A stretch of 64,000 bases of DNA from assembly GCA_031180725.1 (NCBI GenBank), contig JAPSLO010000003.1, positions 150,538-214,537 of the forward strand. Reading direction: 5' to 3'. Every line of letters begins with the position of its first letter. Position 1 is the first letter of the stretch. The translations under genes were made by a program, and so were the position numbers. This stretch comes from Roseomonas sp. (GTDB lineage Bacteria > Pseudomonadota > Alphaproteobacteria > Acetobacterales > Acetobacteraceae). This document shows positions 1 through 7,522 of this stretch, one piece after another. A model generated the notes under the pieces. It was not told the DNA's origin and did no database searches. It worked only from the letters and a program-made list of their open reading frames with translations.

Positions 1-1
1 G

Positions 2-982
2 ATCCGCGTGGTGGCAGAGGACGACCAGACCAACCCCGATGCCGGCGTGCGCGGCACGCGCAAGCTGATCGACGTGGACCGCGTCTCCGCGGTGCTGGGC
101 ACCTGGGCCAGCGCAGTCACCACCGCCGTCGCGCCGCTGTGCTGGGAGAACCGGGTGCCACTCTTCACCGTCTCCGGCGCCGACAGCATCACCCAGTTGC
201 CGCACCAGGGCTACATCTTCCGCACCCAGCCCAACAGCCAGTTGCAGATCCGCACGGGCACGGACTGGCTCCTCGCGAAGGGCGCGCGCCGCGTCTTTCA
301 CCTGGCCGCGCAGTCGCCCTTCGCGCAGTCCAGCCAGGAGGTGATGACGCAGCGCATGCGTGCCGCCGGCGGCCAGGTGACCGGCTTCATCGTCTATGAG
401 CGCGACAAGACCAATTTCCGCTCGGAGATCGACCAGGTGATGCGCAGCCGGTCGGACACCATCATGCTGAACGGCTACCTGCCCGACACCACCATCCTCC
501 TGCGCGAGCTGTTCCGCGCCGGCTTCGACGGCCGGAAATTCACCTTCGCCTATGCCGCTCCCGCCAGCGTCTTCCAGAGCCTGCCGAACGAGGTGACGAA
601 CGGCCTGATCACCTTCCAGCCGAGCCCCGACGTGGACAGCGGCGCCTTCAAGCGCCTGCAGTCCCGCTTCGGCAATACGGAAGTGGATCCCTATTCGGCG
701 CAGACCCACGACCATGCGGCGCTGGCCATCCTGGCCGCGGCGCAGACAGGCGATGCCAGCGGGACGGCGATCCGCGACAACGTCCGGAAGATAAGCCAGG
801 GCGGCGGCGAAAAGGTGGACAACGTGACGGACGGGCTGCGCGCCATCGCCGCTGGCCGCGCCATCAACTTCGAAGGCGCCTCCGGCCCGGTGGATTTCGA
901 GCCCTCGGGCGACATCAGCGGCACGAAGTTCCGCTTCGAGCAGGCCGAGAACGGCCGCTACAAGGTGCTGGAGATCGCGTGA
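2..982 (+). CDS. ABC transporter substrate-binding protein, branched-chain amino-acid type (5' end outside window)
   Basis: This is a periplasmic binding protein of the type 1 (Leu/Ile/Val receptor) fold, which captures a small ligand for the permeases encoded next to it. The reading frame is open to the window edge, so the signal peptide and first beta strand are missing; 326 residues are visible. The early segment with EDDQTNPDAG followed by a strand ending in LGTWAS and a VPLFTVSGAD strand is typical of LivJ-like receptors, as is the later FRAGFDG region. The real ligand cannot be read from sequence; amino acids, amides or aromatic acids are all possible in this family. It is separated from the first permease gene by about 120 bases that hold a large inverted-repeat element. 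Confidence 0.88.
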   Translation: MRVVAEDDQTNPDAGVRGTRKLIDVDRVSAVLGTWASAVTTAVAPLCWENRVPLFTVSGADSITQLPHQGYIFRTQPNSQLQIRTGTDWLLAKGARRVFHLAAQSPFAQSSQEVMTQRMRAAGGQVTGFIVYERDKTNFRSEIDQVMRSRSDTIMLNGYLPDTTILLRELFRAGFDGRKFTFAYAAPASVFQSLPNEVTNGLITFQPSPDVDSGAFKRLQSRFGNTEVDPYSAQTHDHAALAILAAAQTGDASGTAIRDNVRKISQGGGEKVDNVTDGLRAIAAGRAINFEGASGPVDFEPSGDISGTKFRFEQAENGRYKVLEIA

Positions 983-988
983 GGCTTC

Positions 989-1094
989 CTTGGCGCGAGC
1001 GCAAGCGGCGGCCGGCAGGGCCGGCCGAGCCCGCGAATGCGGGCCGCCGCAAGCGCGGCGAGCCAAGCTGCCGGAGGCGGCGCCCGGCGCCTGA
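989..1094. repeat. REP-like nested inverted-repeat element, copy A
   Basis: The gap between the binding-protein gene and the first permease gene is nearly filled by nested inverted repeats. CTTGGC at 989-994 pairs with GCCAAG at 1062-1067, and GCGGCGGCC at 1005-1013 pairs exactly with GGCCGCCGC at 1042-1050. A CCCGC-GAAT-GCGGG hairpin lies at 1030-1043. The tail reads CCGGAGGCGGCGCCCGGCGC. Related segments occur at 29838-29938 and 50612-50686. Inside an operon such an element could stabilise upstream mRNA or act as a partial terminator; that role is inferred. Confidence 0.7.
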
Positions 1095-1103
1095 GGACAC
1101 AAG

Positions 1104-1976
1104 ATGATTCAGGACTGGAGGGACCTTGCGCAGGTCCTGCTGAACGGCGTGATGGCGGGCAGCGTGCTGATGCTGCCCGCCATCGGCTTCAACTGCATCT
1201 TCGCCGTGCTGCGCTACCCGAATTTCGCGGTGGCTGGCTATGCGACCGTGGGCGGCTTCGCCGGCTGGATCGCCAACACCCAATGGGGCTGGCCCGCCGG
1301 CCTCGCATTGCTGGCCGCCTTCGCGGTGGCAGGGCTGACCGGCCTGCTGGCGGAGGAGACGGCGCTGAAGCCGCTGCGCCCCTCCGGCGCGCTGACGGTG
1401 GCCATCGCCTCCGTCGCGCTGACCCTGCTGCTGGAGAATGCGGTCCGCTTCGCCTTCGGCAATGACCTGCGCGGCTACGACCTGCCGGTGTTCCGCGACT
1501 GGCGCTTCGACGGCATCCGCATCAATCCGCAGCAATGGTACAACACGCTCTATGCCGCCGCGGCGGTTGCGGCGCTCTTCGCGCTGCTCGCCTTCACGCG
1601 ACTGGGCCGTGCCATGCGTGCGGTCGCGGACAATCCGCAACTCGCCGACATCAAGGGCGTGGACCCGGACCGCATCGCGTGCGTCGCGGTGCTGATCGGC
1701 GCCGGGCTCGCCGGGATCGGCGGTATGCTGATCGGCCTCGATACCTCCATCGATCCGCTCACCGGCTTCCGCGTGGTGCTCTCGGTCTTCGCCGCCGCCG
1801 TGGTGGGCGGGCTGGGCTCCATCCCTGGCGCGGCGCTCGGCGCCATGGTGGTCGGCATCGGCGAGGAGATGGCCGGGCTGCTTCTGGAACCGGCCTACCG
1901 CACCGTCACAGCCTTCCTCGCCATCCTGCTCGTGCTGTCCATCCGGCCCGAGGGCCTGCTGGGGAGGCGCGGCTGA
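1104..1976 (+). CDS. Branched-chain amino-acid type ABC transporter permease (LivH family)
   Basis: This 290-residue integral membrane protein is the first of two permease subunits of a branched-chain amino-acid class importer. Hydrophobic segments run almost end to end. The family pattern is clear: an N-terminal LLNGVMAGSVLMLPAIGFN helix, a RYPNFAVAGYATVGG segment, and near residues 165-190 the cytoplasmic coupling region RLGRAMRAVADNPQLADIKG, which contacts the ATPases. A GGLGSIPGAALGAMVVG helix and a short C-terminal IRPEGLLGRRG tail are also standard. It follows the binding protein and its TGA overlaps the ATG of the second permease by one base, so the two are translationally coupled. The ATPase genes are not downstream and presumably lie before the window. 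Confidence 0.93.
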   Translation: MIQDWRDLAQVLLNGVMAGSVLMLPAIGFNCIFAVLRYPNFAVAGYATVGGFAGWIANTQWGWPAGLALLAAFAVAGLTGLLAEETALKPLRPSGALTVAIASVALTLLLENAVRFAFGNDLRGYDLPVFRDWRFDGIRINPQQWYNTLYAAAAVAALFALLAFTRLGRAMRAVADNPQLADIKGVDPDRIACVAVLIGAGLAGIGGMLIGLDTSIDPLTGFRVVLSVFAAAVVGGLGSIPGAALGAMVVGIGEEMAGLLLEPAYRTVTAFLAILLVLSIRPEGLLGRRG

Positions 1977-2884
1977 TGGACGCCTACATCGTCGCGATGC
2001 TGGTCTTCGCCGGTGTCTATGCGCTGATGGCGCTCGGCCTCAATGTGATCTGGGGCCTGGCGGGAATGGTGAATCTCGGCCTGGTCGGCTTCTTCGGCCT
2101 GGGTGCCTATGCGACCGCGCTGCTGACCAAGAACTTCCTCTGGCCGATGCCCATGGGCTGGGCCGCCGGGGCAGCGGTGGCAGCGCTGGCGGGCGGCCTG
2201 ATGGCGCTGATCGTCGCCCGGCTGCGCGGCGATTACCTGGCCATCGTCACGCTGGGCTTCGCCGAGGTGATCCGCTTGGTGGCCAGCAACGAGGTCTGGC
2301 TGACCAATGGCACGGATGGCATCAGCGGCATCCCCGGCCCCTGGCGAGGCCAGGTCTCGCCGCAGGAATTCAACCTGATCTTCCTAGGTCTGGTCTGGGC
2401 GGCGGTTGGCGTCGCCTTCATCCTGCTCGCCCGCATCTCGCACTCGCCCTTCGGCCGCGTCCTGCGCGCGGTGCGCGAGGATGAGGATGTCGCAGCCGTC
2501 GCCGGCAAGCCGGTGCTGTGGTTCAAGATCCGCGCCTTCGCCCTCGGCGCCGCCGTGCTGGGCTTCGCCGGCGCGCTTTACGCCCACTACAACGCCTATA
2601 TTGCGCCGGAAGGCTTCGCACCGCTGCTGACCATCTACATCGTGCTGGCGCTGACTGCCGGCGGAGTGGGGGCGATGCGCGGCGCCATCGTCGGCGCGTT
2701 GCTGGTGGTGCTGCTGCTGGAAGGCACGCGCTTCCTGGCCCAGGTCATCCCCGGCGTCAGCCCGGTGCAGAAGGCTGCACTGCGCGAAGGCATCATCGCC
2801 CTCTCCCTGATCCTGCTGCTGCGTTTCCGCCCGCAGGGGCTGATCCCGGAACGCACGCGCACCCGAGCGAAGGAAGCGTCATGA
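1976..2884 (+). CDS. Branched-chain amino-acid type ABC transporter permease (LivM family)
   Basis: This 302-residue protein is the second permease of the same importer. The start is the ATG overlapping the previous stop (TGATG), giving MDAYIVAMLVF. Characteristic pieces are GLNVIWGLAGMVNLGLVGFFGLGAY near the N-terminus (read in parts), the GDYLAIVTLGFAEVIRL segment, and the cytoplasmic coupling loop with SPFGRVLRAVREDEDVAAVAG followed by KIRAFALGA. The C-terminus RFRPQGLIPERTR is typical for LivM proteins. Its stop overlaps the next gene by four bases (ATGA). It should form a heterodimer with the LivH-type subunit in the inner membrane; substrate unknown. Confidence 0.93.
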   Translation: MDAYIVAMLVFAGVYALMALGLNVIWGLAGMVNLGLVGFFGLGAYATALLTKNFLWPMPMGWAAGAAVAALAGGLMALIVARLRGDYLAIVTLGFAEVIRLVASNEVWLTNGTDGISGIPGPWRGQVSPQEFNLIFLGLVWAAVGVAFILLARISHSPFGRVLRAVREDEDVAAVAGKPVLWFKIRAFALGAAVLGFAGALYAHYNAYIAPEGFAPLLTIYIVLALTAGGVGAMRGAIVGALLVVLLLEGTRFLAQVIPGVSPVQKAALREGIIALSLILLLRFRPQGLIPERTRTRAKEAS

Positions 2885-3384
2885 GCACCCGTCCAGACCC
2901 GATGCCGCACCTGACCGCCGCGGCCGCCGCCGCGGCGGAACCCGGCCAGCCCGGTGCGCTCTTCACCGCGCTGGACAAGGCCATGGGCGCGGCCATCGGC
3001 CACAAGCTGTTCACCATCCTGGTGATCCATCCGGGTGCCAGGGAAAGCCAGCGCTACTACACCAACATGCCGAAGGAATATCCGGTGGGCGGCCGCAAGC
3101 CGATCACCGAGACGCCGTGGTTCCAGAAGGTGCTGGGCCAGGGCGTGCCCTACATTGGCTACGACTATGCCGACATCACCGATGTCTTCTTCGACCATGA
3201 GCTGATCCGCAGCCTGGGCTGCGAGAGTGTGCTGAACGTGCCCGTCCGCTGGAACGGGACCAGCATCGCCACCATCAACCTGCTGCACCAGGCCGGCTGG
3301 TATTCCGAAGCGGATGTCCCCGCCGCGAAGCTCTTCGCCGCGCTGGCCGCGCCTGGCGTGATGAAGGTGATCGCGGAGGGGTAG
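2881..3384 (+). CDS. GAF domain-containing protein, last gene of the ABC importer operon
   Basis: The product has 167 residues from an ATG that overlaps the LivM stop in an ATGA. After an alanine-rich N-terminus, residues of about 25-165 look like a single GAF fold: an initial amphipathic helix, strand KLFTILVIHP, then a CESVLNVPV strand and SIATINLLHQ strand, the usual last strands of GAF. There is no signal peptide or membrane segment, so it is cytoplasmic. GAF domains bind small molecules or sense redox state. Tight coupling to the permease genes suggests it senses or handles the transported compound, or modulates the transporter; this is inference. No catalytic motif is visible. Confidence 0.75.
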   Translation: MSTRPDPMPHLTAAAAAAAEPGQPGALFTALDKAMGAAIGHKLFTILVIHPGARESQRYYTNMPKEYPVGGRKPITETPWFQKVLGQGVPYIGYDYADITDVFFDHELIRSLGCESVLNVPVRWNGTSIATINLLHQAGWYSEADVPAAKLFAALAAPGVMKVIAEG

Positions 3385-3392
3385 GGGCCAAG

Positions 3393-3416
3393 GGGCCGGG
3401 CCGACGCGCCCGGCCC
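3393..3416. terminator. Bidirectional hairpin between convergent genes
   Basis: GGGCCGGGC at 3393-3401 and GCCCGGCCC at 3408-3416 form a perfect 9-bp stem with a six-base loop. It lies between the stop of the GAF gene and the stop of the convergent cytochrome gene. There is no T-run, as is common in such GC-rich genomes. Confidence 0.65.
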
Positions 3417-3431
3417 GTTGCCCCACCGAGG

Positions 3432-4283
3432 TCAGCGCGCCGTCCGGCGGGACACCATGTGTTCCAGATATGCGATCAGCCCATCGAGCTGCGCGTCGCT
3501 GATCTGGTCCGGCGCGAAGCCGGGCATCTTGCGGTCCGGCCAGGTTCGGACGCTCGCGGGGTCGCGGATGAAGCGACGCAGCGCGTCGGCCTGGAAATAC
3601 TCCGTGGGATTCATCGGCTGGTTCAGGTCCGGCCCCATCTCGGCCGTACCTGCCCCGTTGATCCGGTGGCAGGAGAGGCAGGTTCCCACAAAGGTCCGCA
3701 GCCCCAGCCGCGCCGGGTGGTCGGCCGGCAGGGCGGCATCCACCGTCATCTGCGGCCAGCGCCGCTCCGGCGAGGGGACGTAGCGCAGCGCCGCCACCTG
3801 GTAGGCCCAGTATTCCTGCGTGACGCCCGAGGCCGCCGGACGCTCCCAGACGATGTAGAAGGGACCGGCGCCCTCGGACTTTCCGGGAAGGGCGGGCCAT
3901 GCGGCGCCGGGCGCCTCGATGGCCAGCCAGCCGCGCGCGGCGGCGGGGCCGCTGCTGCGGGCAAGCGCCAGCGGGATCTGCGCGGCGAAGCCGTCCAGCG
4001 CGGCCGCTTCCAGCGTTGCATCGGGGTCGCCCGAGGGGAAGGTGGCGACGAGCGCCTCGAGCGGCACCGCCTGGTAGCGCCTGGTGCCGCCATAGGCGAC
4101 GTCGCGTTCGATCGTCACCTCAATCCGGTCGGGCCGCGCGAGCAGCGCCTCGGTCTCGGTCCGGACGGTCTGGGTGCCATCCTCGATGGTCAAGGGCGCT
4201 GCCAGCGCCATCGGCGCGATGGTGAGCGAGAGCAGCACGCCCAAGGTGCCGGCGATGTTGCCCCCGCGGATCCTGATCGGCAT
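3432..4283 (-). CDS. Periplasmic c-type cytochrome with an N-terminal molybdopterin-oxidoreductase-like region
   Basis: This 283-residue exported protein starts MPIRIRGGN and has a hydrophobic signal segment ending ALA-AP near residue 29. The C-terminal 90 residues form a small cytochrome c domain: a CLSCH haem-binding motif near residue 200 and a later RKMPGFAPDQISD segment supplying the axial methionine. The preceding region (VPLEALVATFP, then ALDGFAAQIPLALA, GPFYIVWERP and YWAYQVAALRYV) resembles the small substrate-binding module of sulfite-oxidase-like proteins, but no molybdopterin-binding cysteine is obvious. It probably carries electrons for a periplasmic oxidoreductase that is not in the window. 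The haem motif is certain; the N-terminal domain assignment is tentative. Confidence 0.8.
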   Translation of the reverse strand: MPIRIRGGNIAGTLGVLLSLTIAPMALAAPLTIEDGTQTVRTETEALLARPDRIEVTIERDVAYGGTRRYQAVPLEALVATFPSGDPDATLEAAALDGFAAQIPLALARSSGPAAARGWLAIEAPGAAWPALPGKSEGAGPFYIVWERPAASGVTQEYWAYQVAALRYVPSPERRWPQMTVDAALPADHPARLGLRTFVGTCLSCHRINGAGTAEMGPDLNQPMNPTEYFQADALRRFIRDPASVRTWPDRKMPGFAPDQISDAQLDGLIAYLEHMVSRRTAR

Positions 4284-4511
4284 GCGGCGTAGCCTCCGTG
4301 CTTGCTTCGATCGCAGATCAGCATGGAACGTCGCCGGATAGAAGCGACCGCCAAGGCAAGCTCCGAGGCGGTGCAGCTGCAAGCCACCGGCAGGGTCCTC
4401 GGCTTGACAACGACAGGCCCGCCCTCCGAGAATTTCGGAGCGGGAAACCGCGTTCCGATGTTCAGAACAAATTGGCCGGATCGCGATGGGCGACGGCCCG
4501 GGTGGGATGGA

Positions 4512-5516
4512 ATGCAGTCCAGGATCTCCAAGGCTTCGCATAGGGCGATCACCCGCCGTGGCCTGCTGGCCGGGGCCGCTGCAGGCCTCGCCGCGCCGGC
4601 ACTCGCGCAACAGGATGGCTGGCCACGCGGGCCGATCCGGCTGGTTGCGCCCTATCCGCCGGGTGGCACCATCGATGCCGTCTCGCGCCTCTTCCAGCCT
4701 GGACTGCAGGCGGAGCTCGGCACGCCCGTGGTGGTGGAGAACCGCGCCGGGGCAGGGGGCACCATGGGCACCGCCCATGTGGCGCGCTCGGCGCCGGACG
4801 GGCAGACCTTCGTCCTGGTCTTCGACAGCCATGTCACCAACCCGGCGCTGATGCCGAACCGCGGCTTCGACTCCGCTCGCGACCTGGCGCCCATCACGCT
4901 TATCGGCACCACCGCCCTACTGATCGCGACGCCGAAAGCCCGCGCCTGGCAGAGCTTCCCCCAGGTGGTGGATGCCGCGCGGCGCGGTCCTCCGGAGGCG
5001 ATCTCCTGCGCCACGAACGGGAACGGCACCATGGCCCATCTGGTGCTGGCGCAGATGCAGGGCATCCTCGGCGTGCAATTCCTGCACGTCCCCTATGGCG
5101 GCGGTGGGCCGCTGGCGACGGCGGCCGCTGGCAACCAGACCGACATCGCCATGGGCGCCGCGGCGCTCTCCGGCCACGTTGCCTCTGGCCTGGTGCGGCC
5201 ACTCGCGCAGACTGGTGCGCGGCGCTCTGCCAAATACCCGGATGTGCCGACGCTGGCGGACTGCGGCGTGCCGGGCATCGACGCCGTTTCCTTCTGCGGC
5301 TTGCTAGCGCCGGCCGGCACACCCGAGCCCATCCTGCGCCGCGTCCGCGAGGTGATGATCCGCGTCGCCGAGACGCCGACGGTGAATGAGCGGCTGCGGG
5401 AAGGCCTGGGCTTCGATATCGCCATGTCGGAGCCAGAGGAATTTGGCCGCTTCATCGCCACACAAACGGCGACCTGGCAGCGCGTGGTCACCGAAAACCG
5501 CATCCGAATCGAGTGA
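4512..5516 (+). CDS. Bug-family tripartite tricarboxylate transporter substrate-binding protein
   Basis: The product (334 residues from the chosen ATG) is an exported Bug-family receptor. The N-terminus ITRRGLLAGAAAGLAAPALA carries a twin-Arg type start and a cleavage site after ALA. Family hallmarks are IRLVAPYPPGGTIDAVSR, where the PPGG loop binds a ligand carboxylate, then VVVENRAGAGGTMGT and FLHVPYGGGGPLATAAAG. A longer open frame extends upstream to about 4302, but that part has no homology-like features, so I place the start at MQSRISK. No TctA/TctB membrane subunits are adjacent, which is common for these expanded orphan receptors. It faces the M24 peptidase/GST pair convergently. Ligand unknown. 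Confidence 0.88.
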   Translation: MQSRISKASHRAITRRGLLAGAAAGLAAPALAQQDGWPRGPIRLVAPYPPGGTIDAVSRLFQPGLQAELGTPVVVENRAGAGGTMGTAHVARSAPDGQTFVLVFDSHVTNPALMPNRGFDSARDLAPITLIGTTALLIATPKARAWQSFPQVVDAARRGPPEAISCATNGNGTMAHLVLAQMQGILGVQFLHVPYGGGGPLATAAAGNQTDIAMGAAALSGHVASGLVRPLAQTGARRSAKYPDVPTLADCGVPGIDAVSFCGLLAPAGTPEPILRRVREVMIRVAETPTVNERLREGLGFDIAMSEPEEFGRFIATQTATWQRVVTENRIRIE

Positions 5517-5519
5517 GAC

Positions 5520-5581
5520 GGTTCCGCTGACCCCCTCCCGGCCTCGCTGGAAGGGGTCTCTGCGCAGCCCCGTACGGAACC
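5520..5581. terminator. Nested inverted repeat between convergent genes
   Basis: An outer arm pair GGTTCCG (5520-5526) and CGGAACC (5575-5581) encloses a second stem, GACCCCCTCC (5529-5538) with GGAAGGGGTC (5549-5558), one mismatch. The structure fills the space between a + strand gene end and a - strand gene end, so it probably terminates both transcripts. Confidence 0.6.
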
Positions 5582-5585
5582 TGGC

Positions 5586-6242
5586 CTAGTTCACCGGCTC
5601 CTTCTCCCGCTCCGCTGCGATCTTCTTCCAGGCCGGGCGGGCATGGCAGGCGGCCAGCCACGCCTTTACCCGTGGCGCAGCTTCCAGCACTTCCGGCGCG
5701 GGCAGGGCGTAGCGGATCACCTCGGCGACGTTGATGTCGGCGACTGTGAAGCGCCCACCGACCAGCCAGGGGCTCTTCTCCAGCATCGTATCCATCATGG
5801 AGAGCGGCCGGCGAACGTCCGCGATGGCTTCCGCTAGCCGGGCATTGTCGCGCTGTTCCGGCTTGCGCTGGAGAAGCTGCACCAGGATCTGGATCGAGAA
5901 GGGTTCCACCTCGGTGGCGCCCCAGAGCGTCCACTGGCTGATCAGCGCATCCTCCCTCGCATCCCGCGGGCCCAACTCGCCGCCGCGCGTGCGCGCGATG
6001 TGCAGGTTGATCGCCAGGCTCTCGGTCATCACCAGCCCGTCGATTTCTACGACCGGAATCAGCCCCTGCGGGTTCAGCGTCAGGAAGTCCGGCGAACGCG
6101 TGGTGATCGCCGCATCCTTCGCGCTCTCGCGATAGGCCTGCACTACCTGCACAAGCCGAAAGGGCAGGCCCAGCTCTTCGCACAGCCAGATGTTGCGCAG
6201 CGCGCGGGACCGGTAGCAGCCATGGATGGTGATCATCGCCAT
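5586..6242 (-). CDS. Glutathione S-transferase family protein
   Basis: The 218-residue product has the two-part GST architecture. The N-terminal thioredoxin-like half (about 1-85) opens with ITIHGCYRSRALRNIWLCEE and contains LNPQGLIPVVEIDGLVMTES, in which the cis-proline VP and the ES pair bind glutathione. The helical C-terminal half holds WLVGGRFTVADINVAEV, the conserved N-capping box of GSTs. The start is chosen as the ATG at 6242 that overlaps the TGA of the upstream M24 peptidase gene; a GTG at 6245 and an ATG at 6236 are alternatives. The overlap indicates co-translation with the peptidase. Cytoplasmic; substrate unknown. Confidence 0.88.
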   Translation of the reverse strand: MAMITIHGCYRSRALRNIWLCEELGLPFRLVQVVQAYRESAKDAAITTRSPDFLTLNPQGLIPVVEIDGLVMTESLAINLHIARTRGGELGPRDAREDALISQWTLWGATEVEPFSIQILVQLLQRKPEQRDNARLAEAIADVRRPLSMMDTMLEKSPWLVGGRFTVADINVAEVIRYALPAPEVLEAAPRVKAWLAACHARPAWKKIAAEREKEPVN

Positions 6243-7456
6243 CACTCCAGTCCGAAGGGATCGTCGCAGGACTTCGCCGGCTGTGTCAGCCAGTCCGCGC
6301 CGCTCTCGGTCACGACGATATGGTCCTCCAGCCGGATGCCGAACTCGCCATAGATGGCGATGGTCGGCTCGATGGAGCCGGTATTGCCCACGGCCAGCGG
6401 CGCGCGGTTGTTGCCGACGAAGTAGGGCGCCTCATGCACATCCATGCCGATGCCATGGCCGGTGCGGTGCGGCAGTCCGGGCACCTTGTAGCCGGGACCG
6501 AATCCCGCCGCGACCACCACGCCGCGGCAGGCATCGTCGATGCCACCGCAAGGCGCGCCCGGCTTCGCCGCCGCGAATCCCGCTGCCTGGGCGCGCTTCG
6601 TAAGATCCCAGATCTCTCGCTGGCGCGTCGTGGGTTGGCCGAAGACATAGCTGCGCGTGACGTCGGAGACATAGCCGTGCAACGGTGCGCCGACATCCAC
6701 CAGTACCACATCGCCTTCCTGCAGCGTCTGCGGATAGGGCACGCCATGCGGATAGGCGCTGGGCTCGCCGAACAGCACGATGCCGAAGGAGGGCGGGCCG
6801 TCGAAGCCGGCGCGGCGATGCGCGCCGCTCAGGAACTCCATCACCTCGGTCGTCGTCACGCCCGGCTGCAGGGCGCGCGCGCAGGCGGCCTGGATCTGCA
6901 GGGTCATCCCCATCGCCTGGCGCAGGAGCGCAATCTCATGCTCCGTTTTGCGCTCCCGCAGGTGGCTGGTGACGGGGCCGGAGGCGATGAAGCGATGGTT
7001 CGGCAGCGCCGCCCGCATTCCCTCGGCCACGAAGACCCGCGCCATGTCGTCCAGCGCCACCGTGCCGCCGGCGGCATCGCTCTCGCGCAGCATCTCGGCG
7101 AACAGCGCGTAGGGGTCCTCATCCTCCTCCCAGCCGCGTACCTCGCCGGGCAGGGCCAGCATGGTGCGGACCTTCTCGACCTCGAAGGCGGGGGACAGAT
7201 AGGTGAGGGGACCGCTCGCCGGCAGCAGCGCACCAACCGGGCGCTCGCTCTGGCCATGCTTCAGCCCGGTGAGCCAGGCAAGGTTGGTGGTGCCGTCCAG
7301 CCAGAGCGCGACGATGCCCAGTTCCCTCATCCGCGCCTGGGCGCGCGTCACGCGGCGCTCATGCTCCTCCGCGCCGATCGGCGGTACCGCGTCGCGCCCG
7401 TTTCGGATGCCCGCAAGTTCCGTGGCGAAATCGGATCCGCCGACCCCCACCGTCAT
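6242..7456 (-). CDS. M24 family metallopeptidase (Xaa-Pro dipeptidase-like)
   Basis: This 404-residue cytoplasmic protein has a creatinase-like N-terminal domain (to about residue 165) and a C-terminal pita-bread metallopeptidase domain. The five metal ligands can be followed: Asp in VVLVDVGAP, Asp in SDVTRSY, His in RTGHGIGMDVHE, Glu in SIEPTIAI and Glu in IRLEDH. The usual EPG after the fourth ligand is EPT here, a small deviation. Such enzymes cleave X-Pro bonds or, in some subfamilies, act on creatine- or DMSP-like substrates. It is followed by an overlapping GST gene, forming a two-gene unit, and no signal peptide is present. Confidence 0.88.
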   Translation of the reverse strand: MTVGVGGSDFATELAGIRNGRDAVPPIGAEEHERRVTRAQARMRELGIVALWLDGTTNLAWLTGLKHGQSERPVGALLPASGPLTYLSPAFEVEKVRTMLALPGEVRGWEEDEDPYALFAEMLRESDAAGGTVALDDMARVFVAEGMRAALPNHRFIASGPVTSHLRERKTEHEIALLRQAMGMTLQIQAACARALQPGVTTTEVMEFLSGAHRRAGFDGPPSFGIVLFGEPSAYPHGVPYPQTLQEGDVVLVDVGAPLHGYVSDVTRSYVFGQPTTRQREIWDLTKRAQAAGFAAAKPGAPCGGIDDACRGVVVAAGFGPGYKVPGLPHRTGHGIGMDVHEAPYFVGNNRAPLAVGNTGSIEPTIAIYGEFGIRLEDHIVVTESGADWLTQPAKSCDDPFGLE

Positions 7457-7522
7457 GCGCTATCCCTCCCTGGTTGCGCGCTCCGCTTTCCTGCCACGGC
7501 GCGGCGCGGGGGTCACGCTGTC

